This document shows, one piece after another, positions 17,689-26,411 of a DNA stretch of 64,000 nucleotides. The DNA is from Bog-756 sp963725275 (GTDB lineage: Bacteria > Actinomycetota > Acidimicrobiia > Acidimicrobiales > RAAP-2): contig CAVRXS010000002.1 in assembly GCA_963725275.1 (NCBI GenBank), positions 28,950 to 92,949 on the forward strand. The letters are read 5' to 3'. The notes beneath the pieces are model-generated. The model did not search any database. It saw only the letters and a list, made by a program, of their open reading frames with translations, and was not told where the DNA came from. Both the position numbers and the translations under genes were made by a program. Each line of letters opens with the position of its first letter. Within the stretch, counting starts at the first letter, position 1.

Positions 17689-18547
17689 ATGATTGGAAGA
17701 AGACTGGCGCGGATCGCCGCGGCCTCGGTGATGCTGTTCGGCGTGTTGTGCGCGATCGACGCGGCGCCCGCGAATGCGCTGCCGGCGCCTGTGACCAACC
17801 TGTCCTACGGTCCCGGACCCTTTGAGACCTTGTCGGTGTACCCCGCCGCGACACCGGGCGCGCGCCTGGTGATCCTGGTCCACGGCGGAGGGTGGGTCTC
17901 GGACGTCGAAGGGTACGGGAACACCCCGGTGGTCGCGACCCAGCTGCAGGCGGCAGGATTCACCGTGGTCGACATGAACTACGCCTCGGACTCCATCTTC
18001 ATGCCCGCCTTTCCGATCCAGACCTACGAACTGCAGCTGGCCACCAACTGGATCCTCGCCCGCGCGACGCTCTACAACGGGGACCCGAACAACCTCACCA
18101 TGGTCGGTCTCTCGGCAGGTGGCGAGCTCGCGGCCTGGCTCTCCCAGTCGCTTCCCCCCCGGCACGGTCAAGGCGGTGGTCACCCTCTCGGGAGCATTCA
18201 ACTTCACGTCTCTCATCCCTGACGGAATGTCCGGGGCCACGATGCTGGATCTCGCCTATCGGGCAGCCCTCGCCCTCGGGTGCCGGCTCGCCACCTGCAC
18301 CCCCAGCGTCGAGGCCCGGTGGTCGCCGGCCGAGCACGTGACTTCGACCAACTGCCCGGGAACGTGGCTCCTGTACAACAGTGCCGACGAGCTCATGCCG
18401 TTGGACCAGGCGTCGGCGATGACCGCGGCACTGGAGGCCAACGGGTGCAGCGTGAATGAGATCATCATGCCCGGGAGTGGCCACGCCTTCGACTACTGGA
18501 ACGACGTGTCCTCGAACGTCATTGCGACCATCCAGGCGAGTGGGTAG
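17689..18547 (+). pseudogene. Exported esterase/lipase broken by one frameshift in a C-tract
   Basis: The two halves are one alpha/beta hydrolase. The first frame (from ATG 17689) has a signal peptide (MIGRRLARIAAASVMLFGVL), HGGGW oxyanion motif and GLSAGG nucleophile elbow. The second frame carries TVKAVVTLSGAFNFTS, an acidic residue in YNSADELMPLDQ and the His in PGSGHAFDYW. The frames meet at CTTCCCCCCCGG near 18160; removing one C of the seven joins SLPPGTVKAVV without loss. Either the tract gained a base or the sequence has an error. If corrected, the product is a 285-residue carboxylesterase. Confidence 0.85.
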
Positions 18548-18579
18548 CGGGCAGACCCGGGCCGCGGTACCGTCAGCCT

Positions 18580-18846
18580 GTGCCGGCCGAGAGCGCTGAG
18601 TGCCATACTCCAGCAGTGGAACGGCGTCGACCGAGGCCCAGGGTTCTTGCGGCTCTCGTGCTGGTGGACCTCGTTCTGGCGACGATCGCGTGGCGTGACC
18701 TCAGCCGGCGCTCGGAGGGCGAGATTCGGGGGACCAAGCGGTTTTGGCACGTGGTGATCCTCGCAAATCCCGGCAATTCGATTGCCTACTGGCTGTTCGG
18801 CCGCAAACGGATCGCGAAGGCACCAGCATCGGTTCCGCCGGACTGA
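18580..18846 (+). CDS. Small membrane protein with PLDc_N-like domain
   Basis: This is an 88-residue protein with one hydrophobic segment (VLAALVLVDLVLATIAW) followed by KRFWHVVILANPGNSIAYWLFGRKR. That layout matches the PLDc_N domain (PF13396), two short helices found alone or before phospholipase D-like domains. The GTG at 18580 has no clear ribosome-binding site; a GTG at 18616 just before the basic stretch is an alternative start. It lies 13 bases before the next gene, so the two are likely co-transcribed. Confidence 0.65.
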   Translation: MPAESAECHTPAVERRRPRPRVLAALVLVDLVLATIAWRDLSRRSEGEIRGTKRFWHVVILANPGNSIAYWLFGRKRIAKAPASVPPD

Positions 18847-18859
18847 GCGAGGTCGGACC

Positions 18860-19261
18860 GTGGCGACGTTCGCCGACGTAGCGCGTTTGACCTCGGGACT
18901 GCCCGAGGTCTCCGAGGGGGAGCGGCACGGGCACCGCACGTGGTTCGTGCGCGGAAAGGCGTTCGCGTGGGAACGACCCTTCAGCAAGGCGGACATCAAG
19001 CGGTTCGGGGACCAGGCGGTACCGGCTGGACCCATTCTCGCGCTCAGCGTGGCGGACCTCGGCGAGAAGGAGGCTGTTCTGGCCACCCACGCGGATGCTT
19101 TCTTCACCATCCCACATTTCGACGGATTCGCTGCCGTCCTGGTGCGCCTGAACACCGCTTCCACCGGCGTGTTGCGAGAGGGGATCGTCGATGCGTGGCT
19201 GGCTCATGCCCCATCCCAGCTCGCGCGCGACTACCTCGCAGGGAGTCGGGAGGACCGGTAG
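18860..19261 (+). CDS. MmcQ/YjbR family protein
   Basis: This is a 133-residue protein starting at GTG 18860 with GAGGTC upstream. Signature segments are LTSGLPEVSEGERHGHRTWFV, KAFAWERPFS and the C-terminal IVDAWLAHAPSQLARDYL. The MmcQ/YjbR fold (CyaY-like) is a small DNA-binding-type domain of unclear function, very common in actinobacteria. The frame extends upstream into the preceding gene, but the family homology begins at this GTG. Confidence 0.85.
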   Translation: MATFADVARLTSGLPEVSEGERHGHRTWFVRGKAFAWERPFSKADIKRFGDQAVPAGPILALSVADLGEKEAVLATHADAFFTIPHFDGFAAVLVRLNTASTGVLREGIVDAWLAHAPSQLARDYLAGSREDR

Positions 19262-19300
19262 CGCACGGCAGACCCGAGATCCCCGGTGACGGCGCCACCG

Positions 19301-19879
19301 CTAGGACTCGCTCCCCTGTCGACGGCGCGGGGTAGGTGGCCAGGCGGCTGCGTCCAGCCGGTAGATGGCCATCAGATCGTCCGTGGGCTCGGTTGCAACC
19401 GGGCGCACACCGAGCAGGGCGAACCCGTTGCGTGCAAGAACGCTGCAGGATGCGACGTTTGCCACCTGCGGGTCGGCGATGACCCCGGAGTCAGGATTGC
19501 GATCCCTCACGTGATCGACCAGGACCGAGACCAGCTGGGTGCCGACGCGGCGTCCGATGCGCGACGGGTCGCCGATCGCGTAGTCGATACCGATGTCCCC
19601 CGGCCTCGCACCGATCGCTGCGGCGTGATCCGGGTAGTCGGCGCAGCGGTACCACTGGCACCAACCGATCGGCAGGTCGTCGTCGGCGACCATCAGCAGG
19701 TGGGTCGGCTCGGTTCCGTCGAGGCACCCGCGCAGCTCCTCCAGCTCGCGTTCGGCAGTCGATCCCAGCAGGTACCAGCGGGCCACGTGTGGTTCGTGCA
19801 GCCATGCCCCGACCAGCTCGAGGTCCGAAGAGCGCAGCTCCCGCAGCGTCAGCACGGGAGGGGCCGCGGGGAGGAGCAC
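19301..19879 (-). CDS. GNAT acetyltransferase (aminoglycoside 6'-N-acetyltransferase-like)
   Basis: About 192 residues from a GTG at 19879. The GNAT layout is clear: LTLRELRSSDLELVGAWL at the N-terminus, WCQWYRCADYPDHAA in the middle, GIDYAIGDPSRIGRRVGTQ (the acetyl-CoA binding loop) and ANVASCSVLARNGFALLG near the end. This arrangement resembles AacA4/AAC(6')-Ib-type enzymes. Resistance is not implied, since chromosomal relatives often act on other amines. A longer frame to 19978 would overlap the divergent gene at 19951, so the shorter start is preferred. Confidence 0.8.
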   Translation of the reverse strand: MLLPAAPPVLTLRELRSSDLELVGAWLHEPHVARWYLLGSTAERELEELRGCLDGTEPTHLLMVADDDLPIGWCQWYRCADYPDHAAAIGARPGDIGIDYAIGDPSRIGRRVGTQLVSVLVDHVRDRNPDSGVIADPQVANVASCSVLARNGFALLGVRPVATEPTDDLMAIYRLDAAAWPPTPRRRQGSES

Positions 19880-19950
19880 TCCGTAACGTTGGCGCCGATC
19901 CCCGCGCACGCCCCATGGCGGGCGGGGAGCATGCTGATAGCTTGCGCGCC

Positions 19951-20937
19951 ATGGACATCTCCTGCGCGTTCCCGCCATCGCTCGACGCCCCGGAGTACAC
20001 CGTGATCGCGGAGGGGCTCGGGTACCGTCGGGCCTGGTACTACGACTCCCCGGCGTTGTACTCGGACGTGTGGATGGTGCTGGCGCTCGCCGCCGAGCGG
20101 ACCCAGTCGATCGGGCTCGGCCCGGCCGTCCTCGTCCCGAGCCTGCGGCACCCGATGGTCACCGCGGCCGCGATCACCACGCTGGCCGCACAGGCTCCCG
20201 GACGGGTCGCGGTCGCCATCGGGGCCGGCTTCACCGGCCGCATGGTGCTCGGACAGCGGCCGATGCACTGGAGCGAGGTCGACGCCTACATCCGGGTCCT
20301 GCGCGCCTTGCTCGAGGGTGAGGACGCGGTGTGGGACGACCAGGTCCTTCGGATGCTCCAGCCGGAGGGGTTCGGTGCCACACGCCCGCTCGACGTTCCG
20401 ATCCTCGTGGGCGCCGACGGCCCGAAGGGCATGGCCGTGGCAGCCGAGTTGGGCGACGGGGTCTTCTCGGCGATGGTTCCGAGCCCCTCCGAGCAGCAGT
20501 GGCGACCGCTCCTGACCATGGGGACCGTGCTCGACGAGGGAGAGGATGCGACCTCCGAGCGGGTCATCACCGCGGCCGGGCCGGCGCTGGCCGTCGTGTA
20601 TCACGGTACCTATCTCCGTGGGGGTGCCGATGGGGTCGATGCTCTCCCCGGTGGGCGTATATGGCGCGAGGAGACCGAGGCGGTTCCCGCACGCGAACGC
20701 CATCTGGCCATCCACGACGGACACCTCGTCGAGGCGAACCGCCGCGACAGGCCGGCTGTCCGGGCAGGTGCGTCCCTCATCCGGGATCTGACGTTGACCG
20801 GGACGCCAGCCGAGGTGCGCGACAAGGTGGACGAGCTGGCCGCAATCGGCGTCTCCGAGATCGCATTCCAGCCCGCCGGGCCGGACATCCAGCGCGAGCT
20901 CGAGCGGTTCGCGAGCGCAACGGCCGGACTCGGATGA
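19951..20937 (+). CDS. F420-dependent-type LLM class oxidoreductase
   Basis: The 328-residue protein starts at ATG 19951 (MDISCAFPPSLDAPEYTVIA). It has the bacterial luciferase-like TIM barrel pattern: AEGLGYRRAWYYDSPALYSD, TQSIGLGPAVLVPSLRHPM, VAVAIGAGFTGRMVLG, VPILVGADGPKGMAVAAELGDG and TLTGTPAEVRDKVDELAAIG. In actinobacteria such proteins mostly use coenzyme F420 rather than FMN. The substrate is unknown. It shares a divergent 71-base promoter region with the acetyltransferase gene. Confidence 0.85.
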   Translation: MDISCAFPPSLDAPEYTVIAEGLGYRRAWYYDSPALYSDVWMVLALAAERTQSIGLGPAVLVPSLRHPMVTAAAITTLAAQAPGRVAVAIGAGFTGRMVLGQRPMHWSEVDAYIRVLRALLEGEDAVWDDQVLRMLQPEGFGATRPLDVPILVGADGPKGMAVAAELGDGVFSAMVPSPSEQQWRPLLTMGTVLDEGEDATSERVITAAGPALAVVYHGTYLRGGADGVDALPGGRIWREETEAVPARERHLAIHDGHLVEANRRDRPAVRAGASLIRDLTLTGTPAEVRDKVDELAAIGVSEIAFQPAGPDIQRELERFASATAGLG

Positions 20938-20964
20938 GCGTGCCGGAAGGTCCTGGACCAGGGA

Positions 20965-21768
20965 TCAGAGGCCGAGGAACCAGGAGCTCGCCCGTCGGGC
21001 GCCACTGGTGATGTGGCTGGGACGCACAGCCGCAGCCCGGCGCAGGAGGCGCCGGCGCGACTCGTAGGAAGAGAGGAGCAGGCCACCGAGGAGGACCAGC
21101 GCGGACCCAAGCACGAGGAGCGGCCGCAGATCCACCCCGGTGAAGGGGAGGGTGGCGCTCGCGGGCGCATCCGGCGCCCCCGTGGTGGGAGGAGACGTGT
21201 CGCCGGTGGTGGCGCCGGTGAACGGGAGGTTCGCGGTGGTCGGCGTCGTGCTCGACGCGGCGACCGTCGGGGTCGGCGGCGGCGGGTACGTGCTGGTCGA
21301 CGTCTTGGGCGGGTCGGTCGTGCTGGTCGTGGTGGTCGAGGTCGTGCTGGTGCTGCTGCTCGTCGTCGTGGTGGACGGGCAGTAGTCGATCGTCGCCCGA
21401 ATGCCGGTCACGTACGTCCAGTTCCAGTACGAGCCGACGTCGACGGCCGCGTCGGCCTGCCAGAGCCCGCAGCTGTCGACGGGCAGCGACAGGCGCCCCG
21501 ACGTCCCGGTCACATAGACGCGCGGCCCGGACGAATTGGGCACCAGATTGACGGAGAGCATCCAATGGCAGCGGCGCCACGACTTCGGGCACGGCGGATT
21601 CGGGATGACCAGAACGGCCTGGCGGAGGTAGGTGTCGAAGCGCAGCGCCGGCTTCGAATGGTGCAACCCCGCGCCCCACGCCGCTCCGGCGGTCACCATG
21701 CCCACGCCACCGATGATCATGGTCATGGCAATTGCGGCGACGGCCCTGTGAATTCGCGCACCGCCCAT
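20965..21768 (-). CDS. LPxTG-type cell-surface protein
   Basis: This 267-residue exported protein has a signal peptide (VAAIAMTMIIGGVGMVTAGAA), a globular part of about 100 residues with four cysteines, and then a long Thr/Ser/Pro stalk. The motif LPFTG occurs twice: once inside the stalk, and once directly before a membrane segment (PLLVLGSALVLLGGLLL) and basic tail (ESRRRLLRR), the layout of a sortase substrate. It would be anchored to peptidoglycan. No sortase gene lies in this window. Confidence 0.8.
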   Translation of the reverse strand: MGGARIHRAVAAIAMTMIIGGVGMVTAGAAWGAGLHHSKPALRFDTYLRQAVLVIPNPPCPKSWRRCHWMLSVNLVPNSSGPRVYVTGTSGRLSLPVDSCGLWQADAAVDVGSYWNWTYVTGIRATIDYCPSTTTTSSSTSTTSTTTTSTTDPPKTSTSTYPPPPTPTVAASSTTPTTANLPFTGATTGDTSPPTTGAPDAPASATLPFTGVDLRPLLVLGSALVLLGGLLLSSYESRRRLLRRAAAVRPSHITSGARRASSWFLGL

Positions 21769-22122
21769 CTGTTCTGTCCGCTTTCGAAGTACCCCTCCGG
21801 TTGAGTAAACGATAAAGCAGCGCTCCGCGTTACGCTAATCAGGAGCTAGCACCGGCGTCGTGTCAGCTAGCAGTCCGCGAGCCTCCATCACATGTCGTCA
21901 AATTTTGGGAGGGCAGCCCCACCGGATGCCGCTTTCCCATCTCGATCGGCCGCGCGCCGGCGATCGCCCGTTGTCACACTGGCGACACGTTGGCTCGCGC
22001 GAACTCCCTGTCAGTCGCCCTGCCGACACCTCTGGGGTGGTGGACGCGCGGTCCGAGGGGGTGTAAGACAGCAGCGGGGCAGGGGAAGTTCGATCGGGAA
22101 TCGCAACCAAGAGGTCCGAATC
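21769..22122. other. 354-base divergent control region
   Basis: The gap lies between the divergent LPxTG and ECF sigma genes and is less GC-rich near 21800-21840 (GTAAACGATAAAGC). It probably holds both promoters. I cannot assign an ECF-type promoter. AGAGGT at 22109-22114 is the ribosome-binding site of the sigma gene. Confidence 0.4.
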
Positions 22123-22767
22123 GTGAACGACTTCAGGGGGACGCTGGCTTCGGCCAAGCGAGGTGACGAAGAGGCCTTCGCCGCGATCTGGCGCGCCTTT
22201 CAACCGGGGCTGTTGCGCTATCTGCGGGTCAAGGCCTCGACAGTCGCGGAGGATCTTGCCGCAGACACGTGGCTCCGCGTGATGCGCAGCCTGCCGACCT
22301 TCGAGGGTGACGAGAACTGCTTCCGCGCCTGGCTCTACACCACCGCCCGCAACCGCGTCACCGATTGGTACCGAGGTCGGGACCGTCGCCCCGAGCCTTC
22401 GGAACTCGCAACCATCGCTGTCCTGCCGGCGTCGAACAATGTCGAGGCCGAGGCGGCGGAGCATTCCTCGACCGAGGCGGCCCTCGGGCTCATCGACCAG
22501 CTCCCACCGGATCAGGCCGAGGCCGTCATGCTGCGCGTCGTTGTCGGCCTGGATCCGGCATCGGTGGGCAGGATGATGGGACGGACTCCCGGATCCGTTC
22601 GCGTGCTCTGTCACCGTGGCTTGCGTCGGTTGGAGGGTATGCTCAGGGAGGCCCCGTCCGCTTCCGAAGCGAGGGGCGAGAAGCGGGTCCCGGCGCACGC
22701 GTCGGCCACCTCGATCATGGCGGGACCATCATGGGACGACAACCAGGGACAGCGCAGGCATGGCTGA
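22123..22767 (+). CDS. ECF-type RNA polymerase sigma factor
   Basis: This is a 214-residue sigma-70 family protein from a GTG at 22123. Region 2 contains FQPGLLRYLRVKAS, LAADTWLRVMRSLPTFEG and FRAWLYTTARNRVTDWYRG. Region 4 contains LIDQLPPDQAEAVMLRVV and GRMMGRTPGSVRVLCHRGLRR, the helix-turn-helix for the -35 element. A 45-residue C-terminal tail follows. It overlaps the next gene by 8 bases, so the two are probably translationally coupled and the next gene may encode its membrane regulator. Confidence 0.9.
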   Translation: MNDFRGTLASAKRGDEEAFAAIWRAFQPGLLRYLRVKASTVAEDLAADTWLRVMRSLPTFEGDENCFRAWLYTTARNRVTDWYRGRDRRPEPSELATIAVLPASNNVEAEAAEHSSTEAALGLIDQLPPDQAEAVMLRVVVGLDPASVGRMMGRTPGSVRVLCHRGLRRLEGMLREAPSASEARGEKRVPAHASATSIMAGPSWDDNQGQRRHG

Positions 22768-23653
22768 TCTGAGCACGCTGCTTCCCGATGCCGATGTCAT
22801 CTGGGAGGGCGACAACGTCATCGAGCTCCCCAATCTCGTCTCGGGTCCCCTCGCGGAGCTGTTGGCTGCGGCAGGAGCGCAGGGCCATACCCGGGAGCTT
22901 GCCGGTGAGGCGACGATGCGCCACGAGTTCCAGGTGGCGGCCAGCGAATGGCCGTCGTCGCATCGGCACCCTCGGCGAGCGTCGGCGATGTTTGCCGCGT
23001 CACTCGTCGCCGGGACGATCCTGGCCACCACAGGTCTGGCCGCTGCCACCGGTCTTCCCCTGCCCACGACCCATCTGGTCGACCAGGCCATCACCCAGAT
23101 CAATCAAGACCTCGCGTCCCCGCCCGCCTCCGTGGCGCTCGCGGGCTTGCGGCCCGGGGTCATTCCATTCAGGCACCACCTGGTGGTCCACGGAGGGACG
23201 ACCGCCCATGCTCTGCGGCATGTCGCAGTGACGTCGACGAGCGCCTGCCCCTCGGGCACGACGGCGACGGGTGGTTCTGCGGGCAGCTGCCTGCCCGCTC
23301 GGTCAGCGGTGCCGATTGCGTCTGGCTCCGCGACTGCAAGTGCGGGCACGGTCACGGCGGCCGTGAGTGCGAAAACGACTGGGAAAAAGAGCGGTACCCA
23401 CAAGACGACCAAGGGCGGCACCCACAAGACCGGCGGCGGCGGATCGAGCCGGGGTGGCAACCACGGCAAGGGCGGCACCCACAAGACCGGTGGCGGCGGA
23501 TCGAGCCGGGGCGGCAACCACGGCAAGGGCGGCACCCACAAGACCGGTGGCGGCGGATCGAGCCGGGGCGGCAACCACGGCAAGGGCGGCACCCACAAGA
23601 CGGGTGACGGGGGATCGAGTCGGGGCGGGAACCGCGGGACGGCAACCGCGTGA
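22760..23653 (+). CDS. Single-pass membrane protein with His/Gly repeats, possible anti-sigma partner
   Basis: This is a 297-residue protein whose ATG lies inside the end of the sigma gene. About 80 cytoplasmic residues are followed by one membrane segment (AMFAASLVAGTILATTGLAAATG), an extracytoplasmic part, and a C-terminal tail made of four 19-residue repeats of the type KGGTHKTGGGGSSRGGNHG. Topology and position suit an anti-sigma factor, but I see no zinc-binding HxxxCxxC motif, so this is inference. The basic, flexible, His-containing repeats could bind metal, nucleic acid or cell-wall polymer. Confidence 0.7.
   Translation: MADLSTLLPDADVIWEGDNVIELPNLVSGPLAELLAAAGAQGHTRELAGEATMRHEFQVAASEWPSSHRHPRRASAMFAASLVAGTILATTGLAAATGLPLPTTHLVDQAITQINQDLASPPASVALAGLRPGVIPFRHHLVVHGGTTAHALRHVAVTSTSACPSGTTATGGSAGSCLPARSAVPIASGSATASAGTVTAAVSAKTTGKKSGTHKTTKGGTHKTGGGGSSRGGNHGKGGTHKTGGGGSSRGGNHGKGGTHKTGGGGSSRGGNHGKGGTHKTGDGGSSRGGNRGTATA
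23411..23638 (+). repeat. Four tandem 57-bp in-frame repeats
   Basis: The copies are 23411-23467, 23468-23524, 23525-23581 and 23582-23638; the first three are nearly identical and the last has diverged. They encode 19-residue units inside the membrane protein. Near identity implies recent expansion by slippage or unequal recombination, so copy number may vary between strains. Confidence 0.9.
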
Positions 23654-23701
23654 CGGGTGGGGAAAACGGGTATCGGAGCGGCCAGACCGCTGAGGGGGGC
23701 A

Positions 23702-24580
23702 ATGGAGCGGGTACGAGCATGTGAGACGCGCGGTCGGCACCCCGCAGTGAGTGCTCACCGTTCGAGCAACGTTCGTCGCGCCAGAGTGCTGGCACTGGTT
23801 GCGGGCCTGGGTCTTTGGTCCGCGGCGGTGGCCGTGATCGGGGTGACTCCGGCCCTGGGCGTGACTCAGACGGCTGCGTCCTTCGAGACACCGATGCACG
23901 GTCTGTCCTCGGTCAACGGGAAGTCGTCTTCGACGAACTGGGCGGGCTACGCGGTCACCGGATCGGGACTCAAGAGCGTCTCGGGGAGCTGGAAGCAGCC
24001 TGCGGTGACCTGCCCCGTCAACCAGGTGCAGCAGGCAGCGTTCTGGGTGGGCATCGACGGGTACTCGCCGACCGACCCCACGGTCCAGCAGATCGGGACC
24101 GACTCCGATTGCAAAGGGATGGCCGGCAAGACGACGGGAACCCCGAACTATTACGCCTGGTACGAGATGTACCCGCAGGACGTCGTCTACATCTCGAAGT
24201 CGCTCTATCCGGTGTACCCCGGGGACGTCATCGCTACCCACGTATCCCGCTCGGGTAGCACCTACACGCTGAGCATCTCCGATGCGATACGGAGGTGGGT
24301 GTTCACCACGGTCCAGGTGGCCACGACGACGCCACTCAATTCCTCCGGGGAGTGGATCGTCGAGGCACCCTGCTCCGCCACGACGCCCTGCTCGACCCTC
24401 CCGCTGGCCGACTTCCGCACAATTGCCATATCCGGTTTGGTCGATGGGAGCACGATCTCCGGGTCCGGACTGTCGGTGCACCAGATCACGATGGTCACGT
24501 CGGGCGGGACGGTGAAGGCTGCCCCGTCTGCGCTCTCGACATCGGGCGGCACCTTCACGGTCACCTGGAAGCACTTCTGA
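23702..24580 (+). CDS. Exported glutamic peptidase (G1/eqolisin family)
   Basis: This is a 292-residue protein starting at ATG 23702 with a GAGGGGGG stretch just upstream. The signal anchor is VLALVAGLGLWSAAVAVIGV. The mature part follows the G1 family (PF01828): SSTNWAGYAVTG, VSGSWKQPAV, QQAAFWVGIDGYS, then PTVQQIGTDSDC with the probable catalytic Gln and SSGEWIVEAP with the probable catalytic Glu. G1 peptidases are acid proteases, best known in fungi but also in bacteria. It lies 48 bases after the repeat membrane protein and is probably in the sigma-factor operon. Confidence 0.85.
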   Translation: MERVRACETRGRHPAVSAHRSSNVRRARVLALVAGLGLWSAAVAVIGVTPALGVTQTAASFETPMHGLSSVNGKSSSTNWAGYAVTGSGLKSVSGSWKQPAVTCPVNQVQQAAFWVGIDGYSPTDPTVQQIGTDSDCKGMAGKTTGTPNYYAWYEMYPQDVVYISKSLYPVYPGDVIATHVSRSGSTYTLSISDAIRRWVFTTVQVATTTPLNSSGEWIVEAPCSATTPCSTLPLADFRTIAISGLVDGSTISGSGLSVHQITMVTSGGTVKAAPSALSTSGGTFTVTWKHF

Positions 24581-24614
24581 TCGAGCGCCGGACGGTGTCA
24601 CCCCCGGCGTTCGC

Positions 24615-26411
24615 TCAGTCGGCCCCGTAGAAGGACGCGTCGAAGGAGAAGATCCCGCCGTCTGCGGCCACCAGCCAGTAGCCGCCGGTGGCGGCATCGG
24701 TGGCCATGCCCATGATCGGCGCGTTGAGCGGGTGCCCGCCCATCGAGCCGCGGAAGGCGGCGCCCCCGAAGGCGAAGATCCCGCCGTCGGAGGCGACGAA
24801 CCGGTACCCGGCATCGCCGCCACCGGCCGACATCCCATTGACCGGCTCGGCGAGCGTGAGGTTGCCGGTCGAGCCGTAGAACGGCGCGCCGAAGGCGAAG
24901 ATGCCGCCGTCCGAGGCCACCAGCCAGTACCCGCCGGTCGCGGCGTCTGCGGCCATCCCGACCACCGGCCGATTGAGGTGGTGTCCACCCATCGAGCCGT
25001 GGAAACCGGCGTCGCCGAACGCGAAGATGCCGCCGTCCAAGGCCACCAGCCAATAGCCGCGTCCGTCCGGTGTCGGGGCGAGCGACACGACCGGCGCGTT
25101 GAGCCTCCGGCCGCCCATCGAGCCGTAGAAGCCGGCGTCGCCGAACGCGAATGTGCCGCCGTCCGAGGCCACCAGCCAGTACCCGCCGCCGTCCGGGGTG
25201 GCCACGATGTGAGTGATCGGAGCATTGAGCGGCTGGCCGGCCATCGATCCGAAGAAGCGGGCCGCGCCGTGGACCGTCACCGCACCCCAGGCGTCGGCCA
25301 GCAAGTAGCCGTCTCCGTTCGGCGCGGCGGCCATGCCGACCACCGGCGCGGAGAGGGAGGCGGGGGAGAACGAGGCCGGTGCGACGAAGAGCTGCCTCGC
25401 GCCCACGCAGCCAGGCCCGGTGTAGCTCGTACACCCCGGTTGCCATGCCGCGTATGCGAGGTACCAGTTGCCGTGCGCGTCCTGGAAGAACGAGCCGCCT
25501 CCGGGACCTGAGGCCGTCGTCGACGAGCCGAGGAAGGGTTGCGCCTCGGGCTGCGTGCACGGCCCGGCCGGTCCGTCACAGGTCGCAAAGGCCTCCCCGT
25601 AGTTCGCCGAATCCCAGGTGCCCGCCGAGAAGGTGAGGAAGTAGGTCGCCCCGACCTGGACCATGTCCGGGTCCTCGACCGTGGTCTCCCAGGGGAACTG
25701 CGCGCCGTTCTGGGTCAGCAGCAGGTGGGGTGACCCGACCAGTGAGAGGCCATCGGGGCTGAGCTGCTGTGACCAGAGCCTCGCCGGCTGGCTCGAACCA
25801 CCGTCGTTCGACTTCCAGGTGAGGTAGGCGAGGCCGGTCGCCTGGTCGACGAACGGGCTCGGGTCGATGGCCCCGCCCAGCGCCGGTTGGCAGAGGAGCG
25901 GCCCGCTCGAGGTGTCGGTGAAGACCGGGTCCGTAGGGGTGAGGGTCGCGGCGGTGGCCACCGAGAGGCAGTCCCCGCCGCTGTCCCCGGGACGACCTCC
26001 GGTGGCGGCGTCGTAGTACATGAGCCACTGGCCGTCCCAGTAGAAGACGCCGGGCGAGGTCTGGGTGCCCATCGTCTCCCACGACGGGGGGGTGGGAAGC
26101 GCGGTCGAGCCGTAGCCGGTGGTCGTGTAGGGCCCCCAACCGGTAAGCGGCGCGCCGGGGGAGGTGTCGACGAGCGCCTGGAGGCTGTTCCCGAGGTCGG
26201 TGCCGGTGGTGAAGGCGTAGTAGGTCGAGCCGTCGAGGACCACGTCGGGGTCGGGCGCGTCCATCGCGAACGCCGGTTGCGCGCCGGGCGAGACGGTGAT
26301 CTGCCCGTACCCTCCCGCGCCGGCGACACCCCCACCGAGGATCGGAACACTCGCGCCCAGCGCGGACGCCAGAAGGACGACCGCTCCCACTCTGCGTGCA
26401 CTCCGGATCAT
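24615..26411 (-). CDS. Exported GH43-like glycosidase with C-terminal GYWLVASDGG repeats
   Basis: The 598-residue protein begins at ATG 26411 with a signal peptide (VGAVVLLASALGASVPIL). Residues about 50-350 resemble five-bladed GH43 arabinanase-type propellers: DAPDPDVVLDGSTYYAF (candidate catalytic Asp), SPGVFYWDGQWLMYYDA, AIDPSPFVDQATGLAYL and VEDPDMVQVGATYFLTF. The C-terminal half has about six repeats of 47 residues with GYWLVASDGGIFAFG and FYGSMGG followed by LNAPV, a module common in exported actinobacterial proteins, perhaps a second propeller that binds cell wall. It probably attacks arabinan or a related glycan. Confidence 0.82.
   Translation of the reverse strand: MIRSARRVGAVVLLASALGASVPILGGGVAGAGGYGQITVSPGAQPAFAMDAPDPDVVLDGSTYYAFTTGTDLGNSLQALVDTSPGAPLTGWGPYTTTGYGSTALPTPPSWETMGTQTSPGVFYWDGQWLMYYDAATGGRPGDSGGDCLSVATAATLTPTDPVFTDTSSGPLLCQPALGGAIDPSPFVDQATGLAYLTWKSNDGGSSQPARLWSQQLSPDGLSLVGSPHLLLTQNGAQFPWETTVEDPDMVQVGATYFLTFSAGTWDSANYGEAFATCDGPAGPCTQPEAQPFLGSSTTASGPGGGSFFQDAHGNWYLAYAAWQPGCTSYTGPGCVGARQLFVAPASFSPASLSAPVVGMAAAPNGDGYLLADAWGAVTVHGAARFFGSMAGQPLNAPITHIVATPDGGGYWLVASDGGTFAFGDAGFYGSMGGRRLNAPVVSLAPTPDGRGYWLVALDGGIFAFGDAGFHGSMGGHHLNRPVVGMAADAATGGYWLVASDGGIFAFGAPFYGSTGNLTLAEPVNGMSAGGGDAGYRFVASDGGIFAFGGAAFRGSMGGHPLNAPIMGMATDAATGGYWLVAADGGIFSFDASFYGAD

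Noticed and set aside
23411..23638. 57-bp repeats as a CRISPR array
   Set aside because: Copies are directly adjacent with no spacers, in frame in a coding gene, and far from any cas gene.
24581..24614. CGCCGG...CCGGCG as a terminator between the G1 peptidase and glycosidase genes
   Set aside because: The stem is short and needs a bulge to extend; not distinguishable from background GC symmetry.
23303..25225. Minus-strand 640-codon frame across the G1 peptidase gene
   Set aside because: It is antisense to the peptidase and repeat gene, Arg/Pro-rich and shows no recognisable domain.
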